DNA of 64,000 nt from Manduca sexta (taxonomy: Eukaryota; Arthropoda; Insecta; Lepidoptera; Sphingidae): contig NC_051116.1 of assembly GCF_014839805.1 (NCBI RefSeq), positions 434,001 through 498,000 on the forward strand. The letters run 5' to 3'. The translations under genes and the position numbers were made by a program. The notes under the pieces were generated by a model. It searched no databases. It was not told where the DNA came from and worked only from the letters and a program-made list of their open reading frames with translations. Shown here in pieces: positions 1 to 10,960 of this stretch; positions within the stretch are counted from its first letter, which is position 1; the number at the start of each line of letters is the position of its first letter.

Positions 1-283
1 ATTGTAAAAGTGATCACCATTTTGAATTTCTTTATTTTCAAGCAATTGGCTTCGCAATTGATACCTGGGTGTGCTTTGGGTCCAAAGGACAGATAGAATT
101 AAAAAAGTGTGAGTAAATGAAACAGCAATAGACATTCGATATGGTTTATTATTAAAGTAGCGCTAATTACATCTGTATACAAACACTACACTACTGCGTT
201 TGAGCGTTTGTCCAGAGCGGCGCGGGTTCATGACGACGCGACCACAGGACTGCCGCCGCGCTCAACTAAACTGATGTACAAAC

Positions 284-477
284 CAACTTTAGTATTAATC
301 GTAAAGTTTACCGGAATTGGATTATTAGAACAATGTGTTCCACTATGGAATAAATCTAGACATAAAACTGATATTCGAATCAACTTTAGTATTAAATGTA
401 GTGTCAACTAACCGGAATTAGATTATTTGAACAATGTGTTCCACTATGGAATAAATCTAGACATAGGAATGACTACA
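284..477. repeat. 97-bp tandem duplication
   Basis: Two adjacent units start at 284 and 381, each opening with CAACTTTAGTATTAA and sharing GTGTTCCACTATGGAATAA and ATCTAGACATA near their ends. They differ at scattered positions, so the duplication is not recent. No coding potential is convincing. Confidence 0.75.
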
Positions 478-1819
478 GTATTAAACACGAGTAACTTAAA
501 ATATCGAAAAATCGAATGTTGGTAACACTATATTAGAAATGTCAAAATTGTCTATGGTTGCATCGTCACAAACTTACAATGAGCTACACCATAAATTTAA
601 AAATATTCGGATACAAAACCGTCTAACGTCCATGCAGTGGGATATAGAAAATACATAGTCCAGTGTTAGAAGGAAGCCGCTACAAAAATATCACATTGAA
701 ATCCAGTACAAATGCATCAAACAGCCAAGCTCTGTCATTCTCCTGTACAAGTTGGCCGATATGTGCCATTTATTACCAATACGTGTGACCAAATTCCAGG
801 ATTTGCAGTTTCATTGGTAGGTATTGAGAGTTGGCCTAAACGTTGGCGCCATCCGTTTGATGCCGGTCTTTCAGTTCAAAGGGTATTGGCGATATAACGC
901 CCCGTCTACACATTGGCCACTCGATGGCACACTCACCCACATATTGGCCAACGTGAAGGAGCTATTACTGATCGCGCACATGTGATCTGCCAAAATTGAT
1001 ACAAAATATTTAAAATAGAGAATTTAAGAGTAACTATCTATGGGGTAACGTCAAGTGAATTAATAAGATACCCCAAAACTAATGCTACATTTGGTATACT
1101 ACACATATATAAAATATTATATGGATTACGTTAATTATTTATTAATACATAAACGAAAAACAGCGATAATCGCAATATGCACCGAAACTAAATTGATAAA
1201 ATGTCCAATTTCCGACAACTGTAATACAACTTACATTAGATAACATTACCAATTTCAACAGACCACTCCCATTGGCGCAATAAAAATAATTTACACAATG
1301 TAAGTTCGAGTTTAATTGAGATTATAATTGATTTACATCATCGTAAGGGTACAATTACGAAACAAAAGCCTCATCAAGCAACCGAGGATTTGTGACGTCA
1401 CATCAGCTGACCCTTAAATGCTGAACAGGTTCTAATATTTGGAATCACCCTGCCTTATTCGCCGTAGTCGGGCAAGAAACAAAAATATTGAAAAAGCATA
1501 CTGTCTTGAATAACTCACTGGGATTTCACCGTTCATTGAAATATATAATTTTGGCACCAATTATCCTAATTGAATATAAAAATATTAGAGAAAACCATAA
1601 CCCAAGGAGACAAAATTTAAACCTAATTTTATAATAAGATACCTCGATGGGGTAACTTGTAAAATAAAATGGGGTTTCTCATTAAATCAAATGTGTTTCT
1701 AAACGTTTAAGGGTCAGCACGTGTGTTCATGCGAGATCGCGTCGGCCGCTGAGCGCCGGCAACCGAAATAATGTCAAGCGTGAAATAATCTGGTGAACTC
1801 AGTGCGCGCGCGCGACGAG
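478..1819. other. Interval left of icln, no gene recognised
   Basis: Mostly AT-rich. Sequence around 640-970 is slightly more complex and includes repeated TTGGCCA words, suggesting an old transposon, but no terminal repeats were found. The CpG-rich part 1700-1819 is best explained as icln 3' UTR. Confidence 0.5.
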
Positions 1820-1857
1820 TCACTGTCCTCCCCCCGCCGCCGCCTCCTCCTCCGCGT
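1820..1857 (-). CDS. icln: icln exon 6 (acidic C-terminal tail)
   Basis: A pyrimidine-rich stretch ending CACTTGCAG precedes 1857. In the phase left by exon 5 it encodes DAEEEAAAGGGQ and stops at TGA 1822-1820. The downstream CpG-rich sequence to about 1700 would be 3' UTR. The codons are all GC-rich like those of the other exons. The same phase is also left by exon 4, so skipping of exon 5 would remain in frame. No clear AATAAA was placed with confidence. Confidence 0.6.
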
Positions 1858-4800
1858 CTGCAAGTGTACAAAGAAACATTAGTTACAGAAGAGAATTTTA
1901 ATAAATTATATTGTAAATCTATTTTTCTTGGTGACGTAGTTGTATAGCGTGTGAGGTACACCACCGGCTCTGAGGTTCTAATCCCGGGTCGAAGTTATAT
2001 TTGGCTTATTTGCTCACCATTAACGCGGAGCTTGGGATTTGTATCTGATGTTGCAATAGAGGTAGTGATACGATGGGGACGGGTCCCACTGTATCACGGG
2101 ACGAAACACAGGCGAAAAGTGGTTGTCCTGGTTGCACCTCTACCCACGCTTTCGGTGATAAAGGCGTGATTTTTTTATATGTCTGCCTTTACCCCACTCA
2201 AAATATAGGCTCGTCACATCACCCATAGATAACAAGCATGATGCAAGACAATCTGACATCAGCACTCTGAGGGATGACGTCACGCAAACATTACTATAAC
2301 AAGACATTCCATGTTTTTTTTTTACGCATATCCTGGCCTGTGGGAACTAGGTATACACAGGCCGATCCCAGAACGCGACACACTGGCATGGGCATGGTGG
2401 GTTTTAACGCCTTGTGTATGGTGGTCGTAAGCGGCGATAGCCTAGTTGGGTGTGGAACGGACTGCCAAAACGAATGGCCGCAGGTTCAAATCCCAAAGGC
2501 GCACACCTCTGACTTTTCTAAAAAATCATGTGTGTATTCTTTGTGAATGTATCGTTCGCTTTAACGGTGAAGGAAAACATTGTGAGGAAACCTGCACATC
2601 TGAGAAGTTCTCTGTAGGTATTTCGAAGGTGTGTGAAGTCTACCAATCCGCACTAGGCCAGCGTGGTGGACTAAGGCCTAATCCCTCTCAGTAGTAGAGG
2701 AGGCCCGTGCTCAGCAGTGGAACAGTATATAATACAAGGCTGATATTATGTACGGTGGTCGCTATCCGGACGGATATAAAATATATCCTACCACCAACAA
2801 ACTGTTTTGATAAAGCTTTAAAGTCCTGTACCATCGTAGGATTGTGTTCCGTTAGCGTTCTCGAGACGAAGCTGCCGCAGACGCGACGCGGCGTCCTCGG
2901 TGCCGAGGTTGCTCTCCTCCGCGTCTTCGAATTCCTCATCACCTAAACAAGACATATTCAATGATTCTATTATACTTGTATAGAGCAGTACTAGTTTCAA
3001 TGATTGAATGTCATTATTATCAACTGCGGATCTAAAATATGAAGGCTTTAGGGCTGCAACCTAGCTCCGTGGATTTATAGGGCTCCCAATCTCCATTAAA
3101 GATAGTAGACACTAGACCACTATATCAAACTAAAAAAAAACGTTTATAAAAATGTAATATAAGTAGTAACACTTAACGTGTTTATTTCTTTTCCAATAAT
3201 TTCTTGTAGTTGTTGTTATTTTGTGTCTGCCATATTAAATAAATATTATATGTGTTTAATATCTTCTTTTTTCTCCTATAATGTCTATACATTGTTATCG
3301 AAGATAGTTTTCTTTACAAAATGGCAATTAATGAATTAAGCTGGCTCCCAAACTAGAATAAATCTAGGGTCTCCCTCAATTCTCAGTCTTCCTATGATAT
3401 ATCAATGAGTACTAATTAATAGTACCTTCATTAGAAATATTTTTTACCAGCGAAATCTTTTTATTTTATTTAAAAATTAAATATAACTGAGAATGAATGT
3501 GAAATAATTCGTTGCTACATAATTCGCTAGTTCAACATGCTCTCTCTTCAGCCTTCACACGAATACTAAAAAATGGGCGAATTTCTAATGCTATCGTTAT
3601 GAATTTTAATACAATGTGATTTGTGTGAAGGACTAAGTGACAGAAGGTGCGAAAGTTTATAACAATAAATATAAATATTCATATAATTTAATGTGTAAAA
3701 CTACATTAGCATAATTATTTAGCATGCCTAGACACGAGAATTCACATACTAATAAAATGTAATTTAAATTTAATTAATGGTTATTAGTACTAATTAGTGG
3801 CAATTTTTAATTATTGTGCATTTGATATTAAATATTCTACACAGAGATCTTGTCATTTGACTTTATTTTGCTGTTGTTCTATTACACATATCATTCCAAC
3901 TTATATTGGGGTAAATGCATATTGTTACCCCATATTTTGGAAAACATAATCTATAAATTTGTCTCAAAATAAACTGAACAGATTTTTATGAACTCCATAT
4001 CAAAATATGGAGATAGTTTAAGATCCTGGAAAGTTTATAGGCTACTTTCTATCCCGAAAAAATATGTAGCGGGACTTTTATCCCGGAAAACTCCTTCACG
4101 CTAGCGAATCCGCGAGCAAAAGCTAGTTCTCAACTAAATAGAATTCTTCATAATTGACTGCAAATCCGACAACATTACAACGATAATGCTATAGCAACAC
4201 AATTAGAGGTGCGGGACAGACGTATCACATAGCGTACCGCACCCCCCCTGCCCACCACTGACAAAACCCTAATATAAACACGCAAAGCGACACTGTCTAT
4301 CCCCCTAAGTCGAATATTAATAACCTCTCTGTGTTCTTCATTTAAGAAGGAAAAAAAGAATAAAACCGACAACACTATAGCAACTGCGATGTCGGTTGTT
4401 AGTCAAATTATAACTGGACAATTGAAGTCACTACTCACCCTCTTCAAATTCCTCTCCATCCATGTAGGGGTCGTCGTCAACCTCGTCTGCGGGGTCCGGG
4501 TGCAGCGCCTGTCCCTGGCTCATCGCCGAGTACATCGCTTGGAGATCGTTCTCGTTCTGCGGGATGAACCTGACAGCACACGTGTCATTTTCATAAAAGA
4601 TCAAATAAGCGGGCTAGGTACGTATCAAATAGAGGAATCTCGCGCCCCTCCGACGCCACATTTGCTGAAATATGCTCCTGTTAGTAATAAATTAAAATAT
4701 AGTTGCAACACCGTATGCCTTCTGCTAACTTCAGTTTGTTGCCTTTGTTTGAACGGACACGTTGTTTTATTTTTAGCTACTGACAATTGTGGATACATAA

Positions 4801-7242
4801 ATGTAAAATTTATATAATCATTTGGAACAAAAAATTATGAATAATATTTTTTGAAAAAAAATTAAAGTTTTAGAGAAAAAAGGGCAGTTCCAACTTAGTA
4901 ACGAACAAGCTTCTCTTTCCAAGTAGTTGTAGAAATAAAGAATTTCTGGACAGTATGTTTTTAAATCTATTTTGAAAATGGAGAATCTTTGAACAGTTGA
5001 CGACCCACACCTCACCTCAGTGGCAATTCTTTTATGCAGTATGTTTGTATGGTTCATAAAAACATTGAGGCCTGAAAGGGTCTCTGAACATTACCCATCT
5101 TAGAAGATGGGTAGAGAGGAATAGTTTCCATCCTTCCCCACTCTCCACTGAGGCTGCTACGGTTGCTAAGCTGGGCGATCGCCAGTGATGACTGCAGTGG
5201 TCCAAATAAAAAAAAACACATCAACCTGATGAAAGTGGAATATCATCATATTATGCTATAGTAATTCACTTATATTTTCCTACTTAATATCAGCTGAGGG
5301 TGAAACTGAAATTGTGCTTGGTAAATGGCAACAGGTCATCCTCTATTGAATAAAATCTAACGTAGCTGGTGAACTTCTAATGTGTGAACCTATACCTATA
5401 CCTACCCCTAAAAAGGAAAAAATTATAATTATTATTTAAGCTGTAATTTACCTGAGCTGGGTGATGGGGTGTTCGTCAGCATCGAAGTCGTCATCATCGT
5501 CCTCGGGGGCGTCGCCTGCACCCTGGCTCAGCTCCGGTAACCTATAACATTGCACATTGGTAATTTTTTTTTTATTTATGCCAATTTTTTTTATTTGTGT
5601 TGAATTTTTAAAACCTGGTACATAATAACAAGTGACAGAAAACCTAAATAATTATATTTTTCAAAGGAAACATTCAACAGCTTTACATTTTTACTTTATA
5701 TTATATTACTTTTCTACTCACAATACCATCATCAGTTTTCCTTAGCAAAAGATTAGTAATATTAAATATCACAACTTCCATTTTGTAGCCCTTTCAAAGC
5801 TTTTTCCAAACTAGGAAATATCCACAAGAAGCAGGAATCCAATGGACAACATACATATCAATCCTTGATAATCTTAATAAACATGGGACCTTAAACAGTT
5901 GGGATAAGACGGGTTTGATATTACTACTGTCAACCGTTGATGACAGTAGCAATATCAAGATGGGAAGATGTTGTGATGCTACATATATTTTTTAATTTAT
6001 TTATTTACTATATTATTTAAACAGGAATTACACCTATTGTAATATTAAGTAATACCATTCAAAAACACATACATAATTACAAATTTTAATTGATACATTT
6101 ATTATGTTGTTAATACATTTATGAACCTTACTATTGGAATAGTATAATCAACACATACCTCAGTTCATAATTAAGCACCATGTACAGTGCAGGCGAGGGC
6201 TCCCGCTGCACCGCATGGAGGGAGATGCTTGGGTACAGCAGAGAGATGGTCGGCGCGGCGGCGCCCGACGGGCTGACACCCCCGCCCCACAATACATTAC
6301 TGTGAATAAAGGGGTTACTGCTATCACTTTGCACACCAATTGCCAACAGCCTTACTCAACCTATTGCCGGCTGAGCTTTTACAAACAACCCATTTAATTT
6401 TTTTATCCCTGACACTAAACCCTGGCTATATCTGTGCTGTATAGACCTAAGTATTTACACATTTACCAAAATGTAGGTCGCCTCTTTCCTTTACATTTCA
6501 ATTTTCATCTCCAATGTCTAAGAGATACTGAACCAACCCCTTTGATAATAAAAACAATTCGTCTCACTTCGTCCTATCTCCTATACTGGATATTGAATAT
6601 TATTTTTTCAATATTTACTAAAGGACAATAAAACAGCTTTTGTTTTAATCACATTAAAGTGTTTATTATTGTAAAAGAACTTTAAGCTCAATGAAAATTG
6701 TTATTGTTATGTCATTCTTATCAGGAAAGCTCTGATTTATATTTAACATCCCAAATAAGCGTGTGTATGAGATTTATAATCTGAATAATAAAATAATCTC
6801 CCTAAAAGACTGTAGGCAGTGCGAATAAACCTAAATGTTAACTATCTGATGACAAATAACAAGTATGCTAAGTTTAATTTAATGAAAAGCTTCTATTTTT
6901 CCTTTGTTGTATTAGGTTCCACAAAGACAAAGAGAATTTATTACATCAAGAATTATTATTTCTTTGCTGCTATTTCCACAATCTGTCAGCGAACAAACAC
7001 GAAGTTAAAAGATACGATCTAGAAAAGCCGATGAAAAAATTTCACCGTAGATATTACGAAACATGTATACGGAATTCGCTAGGAATTGGCTCCAGGGACA
7101 ACATACATAATTGCACTTACTTCTGAGTGATGTATAATGTGGCTGTGCCTAATTCTTGATCATTAACAAGCAATTTTGTTGACGGAGTTTGTAGTAACAC
7201 GCCTTCTGCCGGCACGGAAAATGTCGACGACACAACGACCAT
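1820..7242 (-). CDS. icln: pICln (methylosome subunit, CLNS1A family), six-exon gene
   Basis: Known role of the family: pICln binds Sm proteins through a PH-like fold and passes them to the PRMT5/WDR77 methylosome and the SMN complex during snRNP assembly, mainly in the cytosol. Seen here: coding segments 7121-7242, 6159-6299, 5452-5541, 4439-4569, 2832-2942 and 1820-1857 join in frame at GT-AG junctions into 633 nt, 210 residues plus TGA. Recognisable blocks in order are an N-terminal PAEGVLLQTP segment, ELGTATLYIT, a core strand YPSISLHAVQRE, an acidic loop of Asp/Glu after the second exon, HPITQLRFIPQNENDLQAMY, the block MSQGQALHPDP and an acidic C-terminal tail. These line up with animal pICln proteins, which are roughly 200-240 residues. 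The start is the ATG at 7242-7240. Introns hold SINE and Helitron remnants. The uncertain part is the C-terminus: exon 5 can also read through to TAA at 2820-2818. Confidence 0.9.
1925..2215 (+). mobile_element. SINE family 2 (tRNA-derived) copy
   Basis: A tRNA-like head with a degenerate A box (GACGTAGTTGTA) and B-box-like GTTCTAATCCC is followed by the body shared with the better copy at 26536, and ends near GGTGATAAAGGCGTGAT. It lies in the proposed last intron of icln. Confidence 0.7.
2345..2800 (-). mobile_element. Repeat family 3 element split by a SINE
   Basis: The two flanks of the SINE at 2428-2749 read on the minus strand as one continuous family 3 sequence (2800 to 2750, then 2427 to about 2345). 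They share TATATTTTATATCCG and ACACAAGGYGTTAAAA with the copy at 13064. It is in icln intron 5. Confidence 0.75.
2428..2749 (+). mobile_element. SINE family 1, full-length tRNA-derived copy
   Basis: 322 bp flanked by a 12-bp target-site duplication, GTATGGTGGTCG (2416-2427) and GTACGGTGGTCG (2750-2761), one mismatch. The head has a Pol III A box (TAGCCTAGTTGGG, about 2437) and B box (GGTTCAAATCC, about 2483). The body holds GAGGAAACCTGCA and CCTAATCCCTCTCAGTAGTA, and the 3' end is GGCTGATATTAT. This copy defines the family limits. Confidence 0.88.
2832..2942 (-). CDS. icln: icln exon 5
   Basis: Acceptor GTTTAG|GT at 2943/2942. It encodes GDEEFEDAEESNLG, then ASRLRQLRLENANGTQSYD, an acidic segment followed by a short amphipathic helix. 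A donor GATG|GTACAG at 2832/2831 gives a phase that fits exon 6. If that donor is not used the frame continues through four more residues to TAA at 2820-2818, giving a shorter terminus. I prefer the spliced form because exon 6 has a strong acceptor and continues the acidic tail. Confidence 0.8.
3980..4127 (+). mobile_element. Helitron 3' end fragment
   Basis: It shares the terminal segment of the Helitron at 49273-50017, including TATCCCGGAAAAC, a degraded CG-rich stem and GAGCAAAAGCTAGT, ending in CTAGT followed by T. It is 5'-truncated and lies in icln intron 4. Confidence 0.65.
4439..4569 (-). CDS. icln: icln exon 4
   Basis: Acceptor CTGTCAG|G at 4570/4569 and donor GAGG|GTGAGT at 4439/4438. 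It encodes FIPQNENDLQAMYSAM, then QGQALHPDPADE and DPYMDGEEFEE. The ALHPDP motif is highly characteristic of the family and supports the assignment more than any other block. Confidence 0.93.
5452..5541 (-). CDS. icln: icln exon 3 (acidic loop)
   Basis: Acceptor TTATAG|G at 5542/5541 and donor CTCAG|GTAAAT at 5452/5451. It encodes LPELSQGAGDAPE, a run of six Asp/Glu-type residues, then DADEHPITQL. The acidic loop followed by a PIT-type strand is a hallmark of pICln. GC-rich codons contrast with the AT-rich introns. Confidence 0.92.
5917..5956. repeat. Short hairpin in icln intron 2
   Basis: Arms of 16 bases (5917-5932 and 5941-5956) pair with a single mismatch around an 8-base loop; the arm reads GATATTACTACTGTCA. 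It is too short for a typical animal pre-miRNA as seen. Confidence 0.6.
6159..6299 (-). CDS. icln: icln exon 2
   Basis: Acceptor TTCACAG|T at 6300/6299 and donor CTGAG|GTATGT at 6159/6158. It encodes NVLWGGGVSPSG, a short Ala-rich stretch, then YPSISLHAVQRE and YMVLNYELR. This is the best conserved strand of pICln (human proteins have a very similar YPTISLHAL block). The exon starts with one base of a split Asn codon and ends with two bases of a split Arg codon. Confidence 0.92.
7121..7242 (-). CDS. icln: icln exon 1 (coding part)
   Basis: Begins at ATG 7242-7240 and encodes about 40 residues starting MVVVSSTFSVPAEG, the first strands of the PH-like domain, ending ELGTATLYITQ. The donor reads AA|GTAAGT at 7121/7120, a strong consensus site, and leaves two bases of a split codon. 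The 5' UTR lies to the right of 7242 but its extent cannot be read from sequence. Confidence 0.9.
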
Positions 7243-7730
7243 TATGGCGAAAAATACAAATAGCTTTCAAAATTACAATAACAACACGAGATTATGCTTT
7301 TTGCAGAACGTACAAAAATATTTTAGCACATGAGTTACAGCAAATAATGCGAAATAACAAAATAAATTCACGTGAAGCACACTCCGCTTAATAATGTGTA
7401 CGTTTTGTTTATGCAAAAATCGATCCCTCCTATTTCATGAATATTTATATTATGGAAAAAGCAACGCGTAACTTAAACTGGGAATATTTGTTACTACTTT
7501 TATTTAAAAATAAACATTTTAAAGTACACTGTTTTAAAATGTATTATAATCATTTTACAGCACACTTGAACAACAACATCGGTTATAGTAATAAAACGCA
7601 AATATTCAAATTTCTCGTCTCCGGTACATGATATATACTTTTCCGATCAATAGAATCGACATCATAAATAAAATTGCCAATCAAATAGCTGGTTTAAAAT
7701 ACGCCTTTGTCTAATTGGCTGAAAACATAC
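7243..7730. promoter_or_regulatory. icln 5' flank, possible divergent promoter
   Basis: This is the region immediately upstream of the icln ATG. It is repeat-free by eye. CCAAT motifs occur at 7677-7681 (plus strand) and 7714-7718 (as ATTGG). If the exon at 9147 is real, icln and that gene would be divergent neighbours. No TATA box is evident. Confidence 0.3.
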
Positions 7731-9146
7731 GACTATTGACGTTATCTCATTAGTACTTGTTGTTTTTTTACCCAATTTTGAGGTAATAGTTGCAATAACT
7801 CTGTGGTTTGTGAACTACGATATTTATTATTTAAGGTAAAATAGAATCTGCAATGATAAACTTTATCGAAGTTACAGTAATAAAGACCATAATATAATGT
7901 GTTGAAACCATAAACAACTTTTCAAGCCATGAATATACACAAAGTAAGGGAAAAATCTGCGGTTATGTTGGTAGCCCCAAATTTAATCTGTCACATTAGT
8001 CAATAAAACGATTGATAATTTTGTGAATGTGTTTTTGTTGAAAATAATAATTATTTGACATAAAGTGAAGTGAACAAATTATTAATCAAATAATATGAAC
8101 AGTATAATTTATGATTTATTCATTAAAATACATAAACATACAAGAAATTCGTTAAATACAGAACATGGCGCTTACAAGGAAGAATGGATGCATGTTAGTA
8201 TGTTTACATTTTTATCTACCGCTTAGTTGATCTGTTTTGCTTCGGACCTTATAATTCGTAGTTAAAAACGCGCGAAAATTATTTTTTATATACTTTGATT
8301 CATAAAACACATGTATATTGAGCAAATTTATGCATACGATCAATAAAAATAAAATATTACGAATAAAATAAAGTTTACTAGACTTGATTGTTACAATTTA
8401 ACGTTATTACAATACTGGTTGGGCTTGTTTAATTACATTGTAAAAATGCGGGTAGTGTAAAATAACACAACTTTTTAGTACTTTTGATCTTAATAATATT
8501 TGGTCTTTTAAATATAATATTTTTTTATAAATGACTAGCCTGATTTCTGCATAGAAATTTTGAGGATGTGTGAAGTACAACTACTAATCCGTACAAAGTT
8601 AGGGTCATGGTCTAAGGTATTGCCGGATTTATATTTTTATGAGTATAGACCACTTTATTTCCGCCGTCCCATGTAGGTAGGTTTATGTATGTAGCTCTCT
8701 AAAATACTTAGTAATTTTCCATTTGTTTGATTTATGGAAGGCACTGAAGTTAAATAATCAAATTATTAATTAAATAGAGTGAGCATCCTCTGAAATCTGC
8801 CGCCCATATGCTGTGGCCTATACAGCCTATTTACAAATCCAGGACTGGTCTAAGACCTAATCCCTCTCAGCAGTACCGGAGGGTTGTGCAGCAGAACAGT
8901 ATATAATATGCTGATATTATTATATTAAAAAGACTAGTCACACGCCTGAGGATATTTAATAATCTTATGAAATGAACTACCAAAAATATTTGTTTAGTAC
9001 TCACATACATGGTATTATGGAATTTGTATTAAAATTATCAAACAGTGAGGACCACAAGTTCAAACTGGAAATTATATCCCAATCACTAAAGAAATTAAGC
9101 AGATATCTAACATTGTTCAACTAATCATCTGTTTTTGTGGTTGCAG
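7731..9146. other. AT-rich interval without recognisable gene
   Basis: AT-rich sequence with no coding pattern. It contains degraded tail fragments of SINE family 1 around 8550-8620 and 8840-8935, the latter ending in an ATT-rich tail. Confidence 0.6.
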
Positions 9147-9204
9147 TCTCAAAAATGTGAAGTGGAAGATCGGTGAAGGGAGCAAGAATGGCTGATTTAA
9201 AAAG
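9147..9204 (+). CDS. Candidate start-codon exon of an unknown plus-strand gene
   Basis: A 58-base segment is bounded by TTGTGGTTGCAG (acceptor, ends 9146) and AAAAG|GTAAGT (donor, 9204/9205), both close to consensus. It has an ATG at 9188 that starts MADLK plus two bases of a sixth codon. Earlier in the exon an ATG is followed directly by TGA (ATGTGA at 9155), a minimal upstream ORF. A non-coding first exon would lie to the left, perhaps in a promoter shared with icln near 7.3-7.9 kb. I found no convincing following exon. It could also be chance; transcript data would settle it. Confidence 0.35.
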
Positions 9205-9959
9205 GTAAGTTTAACTTGTGTTGTTTATTTGACTTTTTAACTGACTTTAAAAAAAGGAGGTTCTCGATTCAACTGTATTTTTTTTAAGTAATTATGTTTG
9301 CGTACAGGAGAGATGTATACAATTTTCTCCTTCTTTTAAAAAATGAAAAAGAACTAAAACATGTATTCCTATATGTATATGGAAGTACTATATGGAAGTT
9401 TGTTTGTATGAAGGCGCTAAAGAGAATCTAGGCCTATAAATGTACTTCCCATTGACCTGAAATCATGAAATATGGTAAAAACAATGTTATACAGCTCACA
9501 TGTGAAAACCATACATATGTACTATAATAACAATAAAGTGAATTTACTATTACAAACTCATTGATTACGGTTGGTGCTATAACCATGTCTTGCCATTGAA
9601 TGGCAAGTTAAGTTTGAACTTATACAAGTGTCCCAAAAAATAGTGTCAAGTGGAGGTCCAGAGGTAGACCACCCCTTGGAGTATCCGAATCACCCCCATG
9701 TATGTTACGCGATTTTTCATAGTTTTCAAGTTATGAATATTTTTCTGAATTTTAGAGAATTTTCGATTTCAACATAATTTTTTTTCTTTTTTTAAAAAGT
9801 AGAAGACATCTTGATTTTTTTATTGCAACTAAATTTCCATTAGTTGTACTTTTTTGCTAACAACATCAGCTTCGTAACTTTGATGGCTTTTTTCTTTATG
9901 CCCCTTGCAATGGAGATCCTTAGTTGTGGCCGTGTTTGTCGCCCCCTATTTGTAATTGT
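9205..9959. other. Interval without gene
   Basis: AT-rich. The segment near 9250-9290 carries a dispersed motif, GGAGGTTCTCGATTCAACTG, that recurs inverted near 41530 and 61370, probably a LINE tail. No exon recognised. Confidence 0.5.
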
Positions 9960-10629
9960 TAATAAACTAACATACTCATATACTCAATAACATACTCGTC
10001 TTTAATTCTGCTTACATTGTGCCGTAAAATGACGAAAATTGTCACATAAATTCTTTTTTACATGTTGTAGTTTAGTGCGCATGTGTGAATGAGTGTATTT
10101 CTGCCTGAGAGTGTGATGTTGCCGTTGCGACGGATTCTCTTAAAGTGCTAGTAGTGGAATTAGGGCGCGAAAAAAAATATTATTTATTTTTTGCTGATTG
10201 CTTTGAATGACGAGATGAACTAGCCGTTCGTCTGATTGTAAGCCATACGACCGCCCATAAACAGCAGAAGCACCATCAAACACCTTGAATTACAATGTAT
10301 TTTTTGGTATTCCACTGCGCTCGCCAGCTTGAGACATGAGATGTTAAGTCACATTATGTCCTGTAGTTAAACTGGCTACCATGTCATATAAACCGGTACA
10401 CAACAGCGACTACACACTGCTGCTTGGCGGCAGTAATAGACTTTGCGGTGGTATCTACCCAGGCGGACTCTCACATATGACAGACCTACCATCAGTATTT
10501 ATTTATTTTGTTCAAAACTTACCTTTATTATTGTACATCTACAGTTCGAATAACTTATTATACAATAATATTTTCTAGAATATAAGTATGTGGTTTCATT
10601 TAATAACGCAATGTCAAAATGACCCTGTA
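9960..10629. mobile_element. MITE-B copy split by a family 4 insertion
   Basis: The left part (9990-10160) shares GTGTGATGTTGCCGNTGCGA with the intact copy at 17066-17394. The right part (about 10530-10629) ends in the same terminal inverted repeat, AACGCAATGTCAAAATGACC then CTGTA. A family 4 element occupies about 10190-10520 between them. Confidence 0.75.
10190..10520 (-). mobile_element. Repeat family 4 copy (minus)
   Basis: It shares GACATGAGATGTTAAGT, TGCTTGGCGGCAG and the GGCGGACTCTCACATATG end with the plus copies at 14580 and 59615. It is inserted in a MITE-B. Coding capacity was not seen; class unknown, probably a non-autonomous retroelement. Confidence 0.75.
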
Positions 10630-10844
10630 TAGTTAATAGTAGGTAGAACGTTGCCGCTACCTACATAAATAAGACGACATCACCATCCATTATTTTAATA
10701 CAATATTTGGCAACAACATGTGATATTATTTTTCAAGAATTCCAGCCAAATTTTGCCTTAACTGTGCCTGCAGTTTCATTGTTAAATTGTTTTGAGCAAA
10801 CACTGACTTCGTTATTTCGAGCTCTTTTTTGATACTAAGTCGAC

Positions 10845-10960
10845 AAAGTGACCCCAATGCATCATGGTAAGTGGAAGTAGGTTTAGTTAGACTGGCGACT
10901 GACGAGAGATGATTACTACTAATCAGTCGACACGATTATGCCGTCCAATCACTGAGTTCA
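10845..10960 (-). mobile_element. Repeat family 3 fragment
   Basis: It shares GACTGACGAGAGATGATTAC and the CAGTCGACAC block with the copy at 25402-25575, same orientation; truncated at both ends. Confidence 0.6.

Noticed and set aside
640..970. Possible transposon with TTGGCCA repeats
   Set aside because: No terminal inverted repeats, target duplication or second copy found in the window.
4389..4817. 142-codon plus-strand frame
   Set aside because: It is antisense to icln exon 4, whose minus-strand reading has the conserved ALHPDP motif.
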